Shown one piece after another: positions 16,482 through 24,819 of a DNA stretch of 40,399 nt. Made by a program: the position numbers and the translations under genes. This DNA is from Clostridia bacterium. Its GTDB lineage: Bacteria > Bacillota > Clostridia > Christensenellales > Aristaeellaceae. The stretch lies in assembly GCA_017397895.1 (NCBI GenBank), contig JAFQHP010000008.1:1-40399 (forward strand), read 5' to 3'. Each line of letters starts with the position of its first letter. Positions within the stretch are counted from its first letter, which is position 1. The notes beneath the pieces were generated by a model. It ran no database searches and had not been told where the DNA came from. It worked only from the letters and a program-made list of their open reading frames with translations.

Positions 16482-17873
16482 TTATGTAAAAGAACGTTTG
16501 GATTTCACGTTGCCATGGGGATCAAGGGTGTACACAAAGCCGCAGGGCAGGGGGGTGAGGGTGCTGCCGTCCAGGGTGATGCGGACAAACTGACCGTCGC
16601 TTTCTGTTTGGTAATGCTTTTCTCCCAGCCGGTAGGAGAAGGCATAGGCGGGGCCTTTCATGGCGGCAAAGCGCATGTCCCCCCGATGGGGGTAGATGCC
16701 GTAGAGGTGGGTGATATACCCCAGCACCGAAAGCAGGGTGGGGCCGTAGGCGGCCTGGGTTTCCTTCAGGGAGGCTTCCAGGGTGAAGGGGTCATACTGC
16801 TGGGTGAAGGCAAAGCCGTTTTGTTCCACGGCGGCAAACAGTTTTTCAGCCAGCGGGGGCAAAAGCTGTTCCATGCCGTAGTTTTCCAGGGCGAAAATGG
16901 CCCGCTGGTATGTGAGCCCCTCGCACTGGCCGGACCAGTTGTTCTCTTTCACGTTGCGGAACAAGGGGTCGTTTGCCGCAACGGAGGGCAGGGGCAGGGG
17001 CGTCCAGAATTCCCGGGGGTTTTTCAGGTGTTCTTCCGTAAAGGCGGCGGCCATTTGCGGGGTGAAGCTCTCCCAATACATGCAGCGCAGGTTGTTGTGG
17101 CAGAGCACATTTTGCTTCCGACCGCCGGGGTAGAGGTCAAAGCAGGCGGCTTTTTTCCCGTCCCACATTTTTGCAATGAGGGTGTTTTGCACCGCCCGGG
17201 CTTGTTGCTTCCAGTGGGCTTCCTTCCCGTTTTTCAGAATGCGGGCAATGCGGGCAAGGGTATTGCGGCAGGAAAAAGAAAAGCTCATCAGATCCATGGA
17301 AGCCATGGGTACGAAGCTGTTCCCCTCCGGCGGGATATCCTCCTCCCACCAGCAGGGGGCGTCGCCGTAGCGCAGGGCGTTATCCTCCCCGGTGTCATAC
17401 ACGCAGTAGCTTTCCAGAATGCCGTCCCGGTCGGAATCCCGGGTGTGCCACAGCCACTGATCAAAGCGGATCAGGCAATCCTCCAGCCGGCGGAGGAAGG
17501 ATGCATCTTCCCCCATCAGAAAATACAGGTTCATGGCGTGGAGGGGAAAGCAAAAGCCCTGCAGCTTATTGAACTGGGGGGTGATTTTGCCGTCCACCAG
17601 GGCAATGGAGCCGGGCAGGCGGCCGTCCGGGCGCTGGTGCTCCATAAACAGCGAGATGTTATTATAGGCAGCCTCCGGATCATGGGGGAAATACATTTCG
17701 CCCCCCATGGGCTGGGTTTCCAGCCATATTTTTTCATAGCCGCCGCCTTCCACCAGCACTTTTCTGTCCTGAAAATGGCGCAGGTTTTGCCGGGATAAAA
17801 ACAAGGCCCTGTCCCACAAGGCCTGCAGGTGCGGGTCATGGCAGGTAAACTGCTGTGCGGCGTCCCGTCTCAT
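16482..17873 (-). CDS. GH63/MGH1-like (alpha/alpha)6-barrel glycoside hydrolase
   Basis: The 463-residue protein has no signal peptide. Features of the GH63/GH37/mannosylglycerate-hydrolase group are visible: HDTR-like WHTRDSDRDGILE, YDTGEDNALRY (candidate general acid Asp), WSGQCEGLTYQRAIFALENYG and QYDPFTLEASLKETQAAYGPTLLSVLG (candidate base Glu). These are inverting alpha-glycosidases built on an (alpha/alpha)6 barrel. It is shorter than eukaryotic GH63 and close to bacterial trehalase-like members. First gene of the operon with a GH4 and a WG-repeat protein; AAAGGAG lies upstream of the ATG. Substrate is not determined. Confidence 0.85.
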   Translation of the reverse strand: MRRDAAQQFTCHDPHLQALWDRALFLSRQNLRHFQDRKVLVEGGGYEKIWLETQPMGGEMYFPHDPEAAYNNISLFMEHQRPDGRLPGSIALVDGKITPQFNKLQGFCFPLHAMNLYFLMGEDASFLRRLEDCLIRFDQWLWHTRDSDRDGILESYCVYDTGEDNALRYGDAPCWWEEDIPPEGNSFVPMASMDLMSFSFSCRNTLARIARILKNGKEAHWKQQARAVQNTLIAKMWDGKKAACFDLYPGGRKQNVLCHNNLRCMYWESFTPQMAAAFTEEHLKNPREFWTPLPLPSVAANDPLFRNVKENNWSGQCEGLTYQRAIFALENYGMEQLLPPLAEKLFAAVEQNGFAFTQQYDPFTLEASLKETQAAYGPTLLSVLGYITHLYGIYPHRGDMRFAAMKGPAYAFSYRLGEKHYQTESDGQFVRITLDGSTLTPLPCGFVYTLDPHGNVKSKRSFT

Positions 17874-17901
17874 CAGCGTATCTCCTTTGTGTATTGCCTT
17901 G

Positions 17902-17907
17902 ATTATA
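17902..17907 (-). promoter_or_regulatory. -10 box of the GH63-GH4-WG operon
   Basis: A perfect TATAAT is present on the minus strand (plus-strand ATTATA 17902-17907), 28 bases before the ATG. The best -35 at 17-base spacing is TTCCCT, which is weak, so activation by a regulator is plausible. Confidence 0.6.
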
Positions 17908-17943
17908 CTCCTTTTTGTCCCAAAAGGGAAGGGGAAAAGCCAC

Positions 17944-17972
17944 TTTCCATACGGCCTGTTCTATGGTAAAAT
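17944..17972 (+). promoter_or_regulatory. Promoter of the GH43 gene
   Basis: The -35 TTTCCA (17944-17949) and -10 TAAAAT (17967-17972) are 17 bases apart, and TGG directly before the -10 gives an extended -10 element. It is divergent from the promoter at 17902-17907. Confidence 0.7.
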
Positions 17973-18005
17973 GAAAAGAAAGAATGGGCTTTGGGAGGCA
18001 CGGCC

Positions 18006-18869
18006 ATGAAATGCACAGATATCAATATCCGGGATCCTTTTGTATTGGTGCATGGGGGGAAATATTATCTCTACGGCACCCGGGGAGAAACCTGCTGGGG
18101 GGAAGCCGACGGTTTTGACGTGTACGAAAGCCATGATATGAAATCCTGGCAGGGCCCCACAGCATGCTTTCATAACGACGGCAGCTTTTTTGCCAGAAAA
18201 AACTATTGGGCGCCGGAAGTGTATTTTGTGAACGGTGCGTTTTATATGCTGGCCAGCTTCAAGGGGGAAGACAGGTGCCGGGGCACCGCCGTGCTGAAAA
18301 GCAGCAGCCCCCTGGGCCCGTTTTTGCTCCATTCCGATGGGTGTGTTACGCCCTGCCACTGGGAATGCCTGGACGGCACCCTGTATCAAAGCCGGGCCGG
18401 CAAATACTACATGGTATTCTGCCATGAATGGGTGCAGGCCGGGGACGGCAGCATCTGCGCCATGGAAATGAAGGATGATCTTTCCGGCCCGGCAGGGGAG
18501 GCAAAGGTATTGTTCCATGGGTCGGCTGCGAAATGGGCCAATGAGGTGCGCCATTCCAGCGGCAAAACGGGCTATGTGACGGATGGGCCCTTTATGTGGC
18601 GCACGAGGGATGGGCAATTGCTGCTTTTGTGGGCCGGGTTTTCCGACGGGGGATACACCCAGGGCCTGGCCGTCAGCGACAACGGCGAAATAGACGGCCG
18701 GTTTACCCAGCTGGAGCCGCTCTTTGAAAAGGACGGGGGCCACGGCATGGTGTTCCGGGATCTGGAAGGGCGCCTCTTTCTCACCCTCCACAGCCCTAAC
18801 GGGCATCTGCTGGAGCGGCCGGTGTTTTTTCCGCTGGAGGAAAGGGACGGCAGGCTTTGCCGGGTGTGA
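18006..18869 (+). CDS. Family 43 glycoside hydrolase
   Basis: The 287-residue enzyme fits the five-bladed propeller of GH43: NIRDPFVLV with base Asp10, YYLYGTRG, SHDMKSWQGP, WAPEVYFVNGAFYML, CLDGTLYQ with Asp124, and the YVTDGPFMWRTRDGQLLLLW block. A Glu in CHEWVQ (141) or ANEVRHS could be the acid. GH43 enzymes act mainly on arabino- and xylo-oligosaccharides. There is no signal peptide, so an intracellular role on imported sugars is likely. ATG 18006 follows GGGAGG (17993-17998) by 7 bases; the TTG at 17991 overlaps that site. It is a single gene in this stretch; no clear terminator follows. Confidence 0.92.
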   Translation: MKCTDINIRDPFVLVHGGKYYLYGTRGETCWGEADGFDVYESHDMKSWQGPTACFHNDGSFFARKNYWAPEVYFVNGAFYMLASFKGEDRCRGTAVLKSSSPLGPFLLHSDGCVTPCHWECLDGTLYQSRAGKYYMVFCHEWVQAGDGSICAMEMKDDLSGPAGEAKVLFHGSAAKWANEVRHSSGKTGYVTDGPFMWRTRDGQLLLLWAGFSDGGYTQGLAVSDNGEIDGRFTQLEPLFEKDGGHGMVFRDLEGRLFLTLHSPNGHLLERPVFFPLEERDGRLCRV

Positions 18870-18916
18870 TAAATGTAAAAATTCCTGGAAAACCATCATT
18901 TTGCATCAATCTGTGA

Positions 18917-18922
18917 TATAAT
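18917..18922 (+). promoter_or_regulatory. Putative -10 box of the BACON/C39 - wcaJ-like operon
   Basis: A perfect TATAAT (18917-18922) lies 44 bases before the start codon at 18967. No convincing -35 box is at the right distance; TTGCAT at 18901 is too near (10 bases). Confidence 0.45.
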
Positions 18923-18966
18923 AAACAATGGTATATTATGTAGTGCAAAAAGGAGGGGGAAGCCGG

Positions 18967-21045
18967 ATGAAAAAGCTGCTGCTGTTTTGGTGCTTTTTGA
19001 ATCTTCTGCTGCTTCCCCTGTCTGCCTGCGCCCTGGAGATTGACCTTTCCGCCGCCCATATTTCCCTGGGGGATACGGTGGAAGTGAAGGTGCTGGGCGC
19101 GGAAGGAAAAATGTGCAGCTACACCCTGCTGCACGGCAAAACAGAAGTATTTGCCCAGGAAGCAGTGCCCTGCCACACGGGCATTCTGCATCCCCGGAAA
19201 ACGGGGGACTATACGCTGACGGTTGCATGCGAGGGGGAAGAGGAAAGCGTCCGCTTCACCGTTTCCCAGCAGGTGCAGCTATCTTCTGATGCGGCGGTGC
19301 CTGTTGCAGGCACCGGCATCCGTACGGAAGGAAAAATGGGCACCGTTTTTGCCCAGGGGGATATGCGCACGGTGACGGTTATTGCCTCCGGCCCCTGGAC
19401 GGCCCGGACGGACGACGATTTTATCACTTTATATACTTCCTGCGGCCGGGACGGCGACGGCCTGACTTTCTCCGTGGACAAAACGGAGGAGGAGCGCACC
19501 GGCACCATTTTCCTCACCAGCGGACAGGATATCCTGTCCCTTGCCGTCCGGCAGGTAGCGGACTATCAGAAAACCCAGGAGGAGGAGCTGAGCCTGACGG
19601 CAGAAAGCGCCTTCATTCTGGCGGATGGGGAAATGTGTGCCGTATACTCCCTCAACGGGGAAGAAACGGATGTGACGGTTTCCGCTTCCGGGGAATGGGA
19701 AGCAGTGACCGAGGATGAATTTTTGTCCTTCACCGTAACGGAAGAAGGGCTTTCCCTCTGGGCGGATGAAAACGATACCCCTGCTGCCCGCACCGGCTGC
19801 GTGACGCTGCTTTGCAGCAATGCCCAGGCGTATGTGTATGTGCACCAGCAGCCTGCATCCGCCGGGGCGGAGGTGCTGGCGGCATACCTGAACCGGGAAG
19901 AAGCCACGGCTTATCAGGACACCCTGCTTGCCCGGGTGGAAACGGGTATGGATGCAAAAACGCTGGTGATTTCCATGGCCGGCCGCACGGAACGCTACCC
20001 GGCAGCGGCCTTTGCCAAGGAAATTGACAACGTCCTTTTGTGGCAGGTGGATCTGCCGGCGGAAAGCGCCGGGGAATGGGACGTATTGTTTGCGGCAGAG
20101 GATGAAGCGGGCCGCAGCGGCGAAAAGAAAATGTGCGCTCTGACGGTACACCCGGAAGAAGCGGCCTTTGTCTCAGAAAGTGCAGTATTGACCGAAGTTG
20201 GCAGCCGCTACAGTATTTCCTTTACCACCACCGCCGTTGCGGAAGAGGCGGTGCTTCAGGACGAAAACGGAGCCCCCCTTCTCGCCCTCTCCCGGCAGGA
20301 TGGGGAAATTACTTATGCCGGCCCGGCCGGGGAAAGGGAACGCTATATTGACTGGGATGTGCCCCTGGATAAAAGCATTGCTCCGGCCTTTGTTCGGGTG
20401 GGGGAAAACGCTGTTCCTGTTTCGGTGCGCACGGTGCTGACCCCTTCCGATATTACCCTTTTCAGCCAGACGGACGGCTGGTGGCAGGACAAAAAGTATT
20501 CCATCAGCAATCTGGAAACTTCCGGCTGCGCGGTGTTCAGCCTGTCCCACGCCCTGCAGCTGCTTGGCTACACCGGGGAAGAAATCACCCCGGAGCGCCT
20601 GGCGAAAACCTATGCCGTGGCGCTGATGAAGGACGGCAGCGGCACCATGAATTCTTCCCTGGTTGGAAGAGCGGGGGACGATTTCGGCTTCAAAACCCGG
20701 TATGAACTGTACGAAAACCCCTCCACCATCCGGCAGAAGGCGGCAGAGGGCGCGGTATTTTCCTTCTCGGTGGTGAACGGGCATATTGCCTGCGTGGCGG
20801 CGGTCAGCGAGGATGGGCAAAAGTGCCTCATTATCGACAGTGCTCCCTCCGCTACCTTTGAAAGAAAAGGGGACGAGCCGGTGTACTTCCTGTCCCAGGA
20901 CGGCACCTTCCAATTGGCCCATACCCCGGCGGATATCCCGGGCATTGAATATTGCATCGAAACAAACAGCTATGGCTGCGGCGTGTACTATATGGACATG
21001 AAGTATGTGGCCCGGCGGGGCGTCAGGCTCATTCAGCCCCGGTAA
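18967..21045 (+). CDS. Exported BACON-domain protein with C-terminal C39-like peptidase domain
   Basis: The 692-residue product has a signal peptide (1-22). Two BACON-like beta domains follow (about 120-200, ending SLAVRQV; and about 210-295, ending VYVHQQ), then an unassigned beta region (300-500), then a papain-like C39-type domain from about 500. That domain has FSQTDGWWQDKKY, the nucleophile Cys521 in SGCAVFSLSHALQLLG, His606 in NGHIACV and Asp624 in IIDSA, a complete Cys-His-Asp set. It may cleave peptides or peptidoglycan bridges outside the cell; it could also be a non-processing relative. ATG 18967 follows AAGGAGGGGG (18950-18959). It is first in an operon with polysaccharide genes. 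Confidence 0.87.
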   Translation: MKKLLLFWCFLNLLLLPLSACALEIDLSAAHISLGDTVEVKVLGAEGKMCSYTLLHGKTEVFAQEAVPCHTGILHPRKTGDYTLTVACEGEEESVRFTVSQQVQLSSDAAVPVAGTGIRTEGKMGTVFAQGDMRTVTVIASGPWTARTDDDFITLYTSCGRDGDGLTFSVDKTEEERTGTIFLTSGQDILSLAVRQVADYQKTQEEELSLTAESAFILADGEMCAVYSLNGEETDVTVSASGEWEAVTEDEFLSFTVTEEGLSLWADENDTPAARTGCVTLLCSNAQAYVYVHQQPASAGAEVLAAYLNREEATAYQDTLLARVETGMDAKTLVISMAGRTERYPAAAFAKEIDNVLLWQVDLPAESAGEWDVLFAAEDEAGRSGEKKMCALTVHPEEAAFVSESAVLTEVGSRYSISFTTTAVAEEAVLQDENGAPLLALSRQDGEITYAGPAGERERYIDWDVPLDKSIAPAFVRVGENAVPVSVRTVLTPSDITLFSQTDGWWQDKKYSISNLETSGCAVFSLSHALQLLGYTGEEITPERLAKTYAVALMKDGSGTMNSSLVGRAGDDFGFKTRYELYENPSTIRQKAAEGAVFSFSVVNGHIACVAAVSEDGQKCLIIDSAPSATFERKGDEPVYFLSQDGTFQLAHTPADIPGIEYCIETNSYGCGVYYMDMKYVARRGVRLIQPR

Positions 21046-21083
21046 TTTGCCGGGGGGCGAATACGGCAGAAGGAGAAGGACCG

Positions 21084-22508
21084 ATGATCAAGAAAAACCA
21101 GCGTCTGATCAACCAGATCAATATGCTCATTGACGGCTGCCTGGTGGTGCTTGCCTATGTGCTGGGCTGCTATCTGTGGTTGGATGTGCTCCGGGGCGGC
21201 GTCATCAATATGGCGGACTGGGCCAATGGGCATGTGCTGCCGCTGGCGTGTTTGTACGCCGGTTTTGTGCTGATGATGCTGATGCTGTTTGGCTTTTACA
21301 ACAGCTCCCGCCGGCGGAAGCTGAAATGGAAAATCAAAACCATTCTGTTTGCCGTCTCGCTGAGCCTTTTGATCGGCACCACGCTTTTGTTCATTTTTGA
21401 GCTGCAGGAATTTTCCCGGGGCGTGCTGCTTTTGTTCTATGTGTTCATGCTGGCGTTTCTGATGGGCAAATATTGGGTGATGCGGCATCTTTTGCGGTAT
21501 CTGCGCAAAAAGGGCTACAATATCAAGCATGTGCTCATCATCGGCACCGGCCATCTGGCGCAGCAGTATGCGGAGGATATCCGCACGGAAAAATCCCTGG
21601 GCTTCCGGGTGAAGGGCTTTGTGGGAAAAGAAACGGAAGGGCTGGCGCCTTACCTTGGGGATTTTGACCAATTGGACACGCTGCTTGCCGGCAGTGAAAT
21701 TGACGAAGCGGTGATCGCCGTGGAGCCGGAAGAGAGCAAGAAAACGGTGAAGCTGATCCGCGCCTGCGAAAAAAGCGGCACCCCCTTTTATGTGGTGCCC
21801 TTCTATAACGACGTGATGCCCGCCCGGCCCCAGGTGGAAGTGGTCGGCAGGACGAACCTGATCCGTATGCGCTCCATTCCTTTGGAAAATTACGGCCTGG
21901 CAGCGCTGAAAAGGCTGGTGGACGTGCTGGTGAGCGGGGCAGGGCTTTTGGTTCTCAGCCCGCTGCTGCTTCTTGTGGCTCTTGGGGTGAAGCTTTCCAG
22001 CCCCGGCCCCATCTTCTTTAAGCAGGAGCGCATCGGCTTCCACAAAAAGCCCTTCATGATGTACAAGTTCCGCTCCCTGCGGATGGAGCAGGCGGAAAAG
22101 GACGGCTGGAGCAATATCGATGCGGACAGGCGTACCCCCTTTGGCAATTTCATCCGCAAGTTCAGCCTGGATGAATTCCCCCAGCTGTTCAATGTGCTCA
22201 GGGGGGATATGAGCCTGGTGGGGCCCCGGCCGGAATTGCCCAAGTTTGTGGAGGAATTCAAGGAAACGGTGCCCCTGTATATGGTGAAGCACCAGGTGCG
22301 CCCCGGCATGACCGGCTGGGCCCAGGTGAACGGTTACCGGGGGGATACCAGCATCACAAAGCGTGTGGAAATGGACATCTGGTATATTGAAAACTGGACG
22401 CCCGCGCTGGACTTGAAAATCCTGGTGCGCACCTTCCTTGGGGGGATGGTGAACCGGGAAAAGCTGTACAAAAAGCGGGAACAGCAGGACAAGGGCCAGT
22501 CCGTTTAA
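21084..22508 (+). CDS. Undecaprenyl-phosphate sugar phosphotransferase (WcaJ type)
   Basis: The 474-residue membrane protein starts exopolysaccharide or capsule repeat-unit synthesis by moving a sugar-1-phosphate from UDP-sugar to undecaprenyl phosphate. There are four N-terminal membrane helices (about 10-150), a Rossmann-like domain with VLIIGTGHLAQQYAEDI (from about 150), a further hydrophobic segment (about 285-310) and the bacterial sugar transferase core with RSLR, FSLDEFPQLFNVLRGDMSLVG, GPRPE and VRPGMTGWAQVNGYRG. The sugar, often glucose, cannot be read from sequence. GAAGGAGAAGG precedes ATG 21084. It is coupled to a DUF4422 glycosyltransferase 9 bases on. Confidence 0.94.
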   Translation: MIKKNQRLINQINMLIDGCLVVLAYVLGCYLWLDVLRGGVINMADWANGHVLPLACLYAGFVLMMLMLFGFYNSSRRRKLKWKIKTILFAVSLSLLIGTTLLFIFELQEFSRGVLLLFYVFMLAFLMGKYWVMRHLLRYLRKKGYNIKHVLIIGTGHLAQQYAEDIRTEKSLGFRVKGFVGKETEGLAPYLGDFDQLDTLLAGSEIDEAVIAVEPEESKKTVKLIRACEKSGTPFYVVPFYNDVMPARPQVEVVGRTNLIRMRSIPLENYGLAALKRLVDVLVSGAGLLVLSPLLLLVALGVKLSSPGPIFFKQERIGFHKKPFMMYKFRSLRMEQAEKDGWSNIDADRRTPFGNFIRKFSLDEFPQLFNVLRGDMSLVGPRPELPKFVEEFKETVPLYMVKHQVRPGMTGWAQVNGYRGDTSITKRVEMDIWYIENWTPALDLKILVRTFLGGMVNREKLYKKREQQDKGQSV

Positions 22509-22517
22509 GGAGATCAT

Positions 22518-23285
22518 ATGCAGATTACGGTGATGGTGGCAGCCCATAAGCCCTATGAAATGCCTCAGGACAGGATGTACCTGCCCCTGTTTGTGGGGGC
22601 TAGGGGAAAAGCGGATATTCCCGGCTTTGCCCGGGACGATACCGGGGAGAATATCAGCGAAAAAAACGCCTCCTTTTGTGAATTGACGGGGCTGTACTGG
22701 CTGTGGAAAAATACGCAGGGCAGCGATGCATACGGCCTGTGCCATTACAGGAGGTATTTTGCAAAGGGCAGCTTTCTGTGCAGGAAAAAGGACCGCATCC
22801 TGACCCAGGATCAGGCCCGGGCGCTGCTGGAAAAAGCAGACGCGGTGCTGCCGAAAAAACGGCATTACTACATCGAAACCCGGCGCCAGCAGTATGTCCA
22901 TGCCCATCATGAGCAGGATCTGCAGGTAACAGAGCAGGTGCTGCGGGAAATGTGCCCGGCGTATCTGCCTGCCTGGGAAAGGATGCTCAAAAGCCGCAGC
23001 GGGCATATCTTCAATATGTTCCTGATGAAGCGGGAGGTATTTGAAGGGTACTGCGCCTGGCTGTTCGGCATTTTGTTTGAGGTGGAAAGGCGGCTGGATA
23101 TTTCCGGCTATAACGCATCTGACCGGCGGGTGTTCGGATACCTGGCGGAGAGGCTGATGGACGTGTACCTGGATACGAACCGCATCCGGTACACCCAGTG
23201 CCCGGTCGTGAACCTGGAAAGGCAGCACTGGCTGCAAAAAGGGGTTCGCTTTCTGAAACGGAAATTTGCAAGGAACAAGGAGTAA
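22518..23285 (+). CDS. DUF4422 family glycosyltransferase
   Basis: The 255-residue cytoplasmic protein matches DUF4422 enzymes of capsule and exopolysaccharide clusters: N-terminal VMVAAHKPYEMP, the block NASFCELTGLYWLWKN, then GLCHYRRYF and a late HIFNMFLMKREVFEGYCAWLF. Members transfer sugars, often galactofuranose or similar residues, onto lipid-linked intermediates; the donor is unknown here. AAGGAGATC lies just upstream of ATG 22518. Together with the WcaJ-like gene this makes a minimal two-enzyme surface glycan unit with no polymerase or flippase nearby. Confidence 0.88.
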   Translation: MQITVMVAAHKPYEMPQDRMYLPLFVGARGKADIPGFARDDTGENISEKNASFCELTGLYWLWKNTQGSDAYGLCHYRRYFAKGSFLCRKKDRILTQDQARALLEKADAVLPKKRHYYIETRRQQYVHAHHEQDLQVTEQVLREMCPAYLPAWERMLKSRSGHIFNMFLMKREVFEGYCAWLFGILFEVERRLDISGYNASDRRVFGYLAERLMDVYLDTNRIRYTQCPVVNLERQHWLQKGVRFLKRKFARNKE

Positions 23286-23291
23286 CGCACA

Positions 23292-23993
23292 ATGCGCATG
23301 CGGGTGAAAAAGTGGGCCAAGCCGGAATTGGCGGCCTGCCCTTATTATGTGGACCTGCCGGAGGAAAAACGGGGCAAATGGCGGGAATGCTTTGAAAAGG
23401 AAGCCCCCTTTTATGTGGAGCTGGGCTGCGGCAAATGCGTGGCCACAAGCCGGATGACCCTGGAAAACCGGCACATCAATTACCTGGCTGTGGATATTTC
23501 CCGGAACATCCTGGGGGTGGCCCGGCGGAACTTTGAAAGCGTGTACGGCGAAGAAAACGTGGACAATGTGACGCTGACTCACTTTGACATCATGTGGATT
23601 GATAAATACCTCAGCCCGGAGGACCGGGTGGAGCGCATTTATATCTCCTTCTGCAATCCCTGGAATCAAAAGCCCGCCCATTACAAGCGGCGGCTTACTC
23701 ACACCAGGCAGCTGTTGCAGTACCGGCATTTTTTGACGCCCGGCGCCCAGATCTATTTCAAGACGGACGACGATCCCCTGTTCCGGGCTTCCCTGCGCTA
23801 CTTCGAAGAGGCCGGGTTCCGGGTGGTTTACCAGACGGATGATCTGCACGCCTCCGGCTTTACACCCAATTATGTCAGCGAGCATGAGCAGTTTTTTTCA
23901 GAGCAGGGCATCAAAATCAAGTTCTGCATTGCTCAGATGGAAGAGATGAAACCAGATCCTACAAATATGGAAAACGAAGGCCCCCAGTGCTGA
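23292..23993 (+). CDS. trmB: tRNA (guanine-46-N7)-methyltransferase
   Basis: The 233-residue product makes m7G46 in the tRNA variable loop using SAM. It has the TrmB start MRMRVKKWAKPEL, SAM motif ELGCGKCVATSRM, AVDISRNILGVARRN, and the catalytic region ISFCNPWNQKPAHYKRRLTH, corresponding to the usual FPDPWPKKRHxKRRL, then TDDDPLFRASLRYFEEAGF. The NPW version of the PDPW motif occurs in clostridial members. It follows the glycosyltransferase by 6 bases. The terminator stem begins inside its last codons. Confidence 0.94.
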   Translation: MRMRVKKWAKPELAACPYYVDLPEEKRGKWRECFEKEAPFYVELGCGKCVATSRMTLENRHINYLAVDISRNILGVARRNFESVYGEENVDNVTLTHFDIMWIDKYLSPEDRVERIYISFCNPWNQKPAHYKRRLTHTRQLLQYRHFLTPGAQIYFKTDDDPLFRASLRYFEEAGFRVVYQTDDLHASGFTPNYVSEHEQFFSEQGIKIKFCIAQMEEMKPDPTNMENEGPQC

Positions 23994-24012
23994 CCCGGGG
24001 CCTTCTTTTTTT
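23976..24012 (+). terminator. Intrinsic terminator overlapping the end of trmB
   Basis: GAAGGCCCC (23976-23984) pairs with GGGGCCTTC (23997-24005), followed by seven T. The trmB stop codon (23991-23993) is in the loop. Confidence 0.93.
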
Positions 24013-24235
24013 GCGCAAAAATAGATATTGTGGTGGGGAAAAGGGGGTATACAAGATGCTGTTTTTTCCCCTTGTCAAGCCCCTTGAGAACAGCACAAAA
24101 CAGAGAATTTCGAAAACGCGACACGCCCGGGAGCGTTGCCACAACATTTTTGGAAAATCTGCGAAATACCTGGGTTTGCGGGAAAAGAAAGTGAAAAAAA
24201 TCGTAAAAAAAAGTGAAAAAGGGCTTGAAAAAAGC

Positions 24236-24264
24236 TTGCATTTTTTGAAAATATCGTTTATAAT
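24236..24264 (+). promoter_or_regulatory. Main promoter of the S10-spc-alpha superoperon
   Basis: The -35 TTGCAT (24236-24241), a 17-base spacer and a perfect -10 TATAAT (24259-24264) are present. The upstream 60 bases are rich in A tracts, like an UP element. The start would be near 24271, giving a leader of about 225 bases. The stretch 24013-24235 before it has no gene, only A-rich sequence and a weak inverted repeat. Confidence 0.88.
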
Positions 24265-24270
24265 GTGTCT

Positions 24271-24480
24271 GTTGTCTGTTTATGGGATGAAGCGGTAAGT
24301 TGCCGTTCCGGCCAGAACGGGTAATTATCGCGGACCAGCCGGGGCAAGACCCCGACGAACGGACTCGGGCCGCAGGAAAATCCTGCGGAAGGCGACGGGC
24401 TTTGGTGAGGGAACGCTCCCTGCGAAGCGCCAAACCCTCAGTCAAAAGACTCCCCCCGTTAAGCCGTGAGTACGAAAACA
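24271..24480 (+). promoter_or_regulatory. Structured 5' leader of the S10 operon, candidate autoregulatory element
   Basis: The leader folds into strong local hairpins: CCGTTC/GAACGG (24303-24320), CGGGG/CCCCG (24340-24354), CCGCAGGA/TCCTGCGG (24370-24388), AGGGA/TCCCT (24408-24421) inside TTTGG/CCAAA (24401-24434), and AGTC/GACT (24440-24451). Alternatives compete: TGAGGG (24406-24411) can pair CCCTCA (24435-24440), and AACGGG (24316-24321) can pair CCCGTT (24455-24460). In other bacteria L4 controls the S10 leader; L4 is encoded here, so the same is plausible. No known Rfam model was recognised. Confidence 0.6.
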
Positions 24481-24495
24481 ATAGGAGGTAATCAC

Positions 24496-24804
24496 ATGGC
24501 CAGCCAGAAAATCCGCATCAAGCTCAAGGCGTACGAACACAACCTGATCGACCAGTCCGCCGAGCGCATTGTGGAAACCGCGAAGCGCACCGGTTCCCGC
24601 GTGTCGGGTCCCATCCCGCTTCCCACCGAAAAGGAAATCGTTACGATTCTCCGCTCTCCGCACAAGTATAAGGACAGCCGCGAGCAGTTTGAACGCCGCA
24701 CGCACAAGCGCCTCATCGACGTGCACAATCCCAACCCCCGCACCGTGGACGCCATGATGAAGCTCGATCTGCCCGCTGGCGTCGAGATCGAAATCAAGCT
24801 GTAA
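24496..24804 (+). CDS. rpsJ: 30S ribosomal protein S10
   Basis: The 102-residue protein matches S10 along its whole length ([26 protein letters not shown] split across the start, [33 protein letters not shown]). It sits in the 30S head and also works as NusE with NusB in antitermination. ATG 24496 follows AGGAGGT at 24483-24489; it is the first gene of the superoperon, behind the structured leader. Confidence 0.98.
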   Translation: MASQKIRIKLKAYEHNLIDQSAERIVETAKRTGSRVSGPIPLPTEKEIVTILRSPHKYKDSREQFERRTHKRLIDVHNPNPRTVDAMMKLDLPAGVEIEIKL

Positions 24805-24819
24805 GGCAGGAGGGTAATT

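Noticed and set aside
21033..23885. A 950-codon open frame on the strand opposite the polysaccharide and trmB genes.
   Set aside because: It is antisense to three well-recognised proteins, crosses their boundaries, has no Shine-Dalgarno site and gives a composition rich in His, Pro and Gln with no domain. It results from third-position GC bias. The same applies to long antisense frames at 3255-4988, 13290-15383 and 31438-33324.
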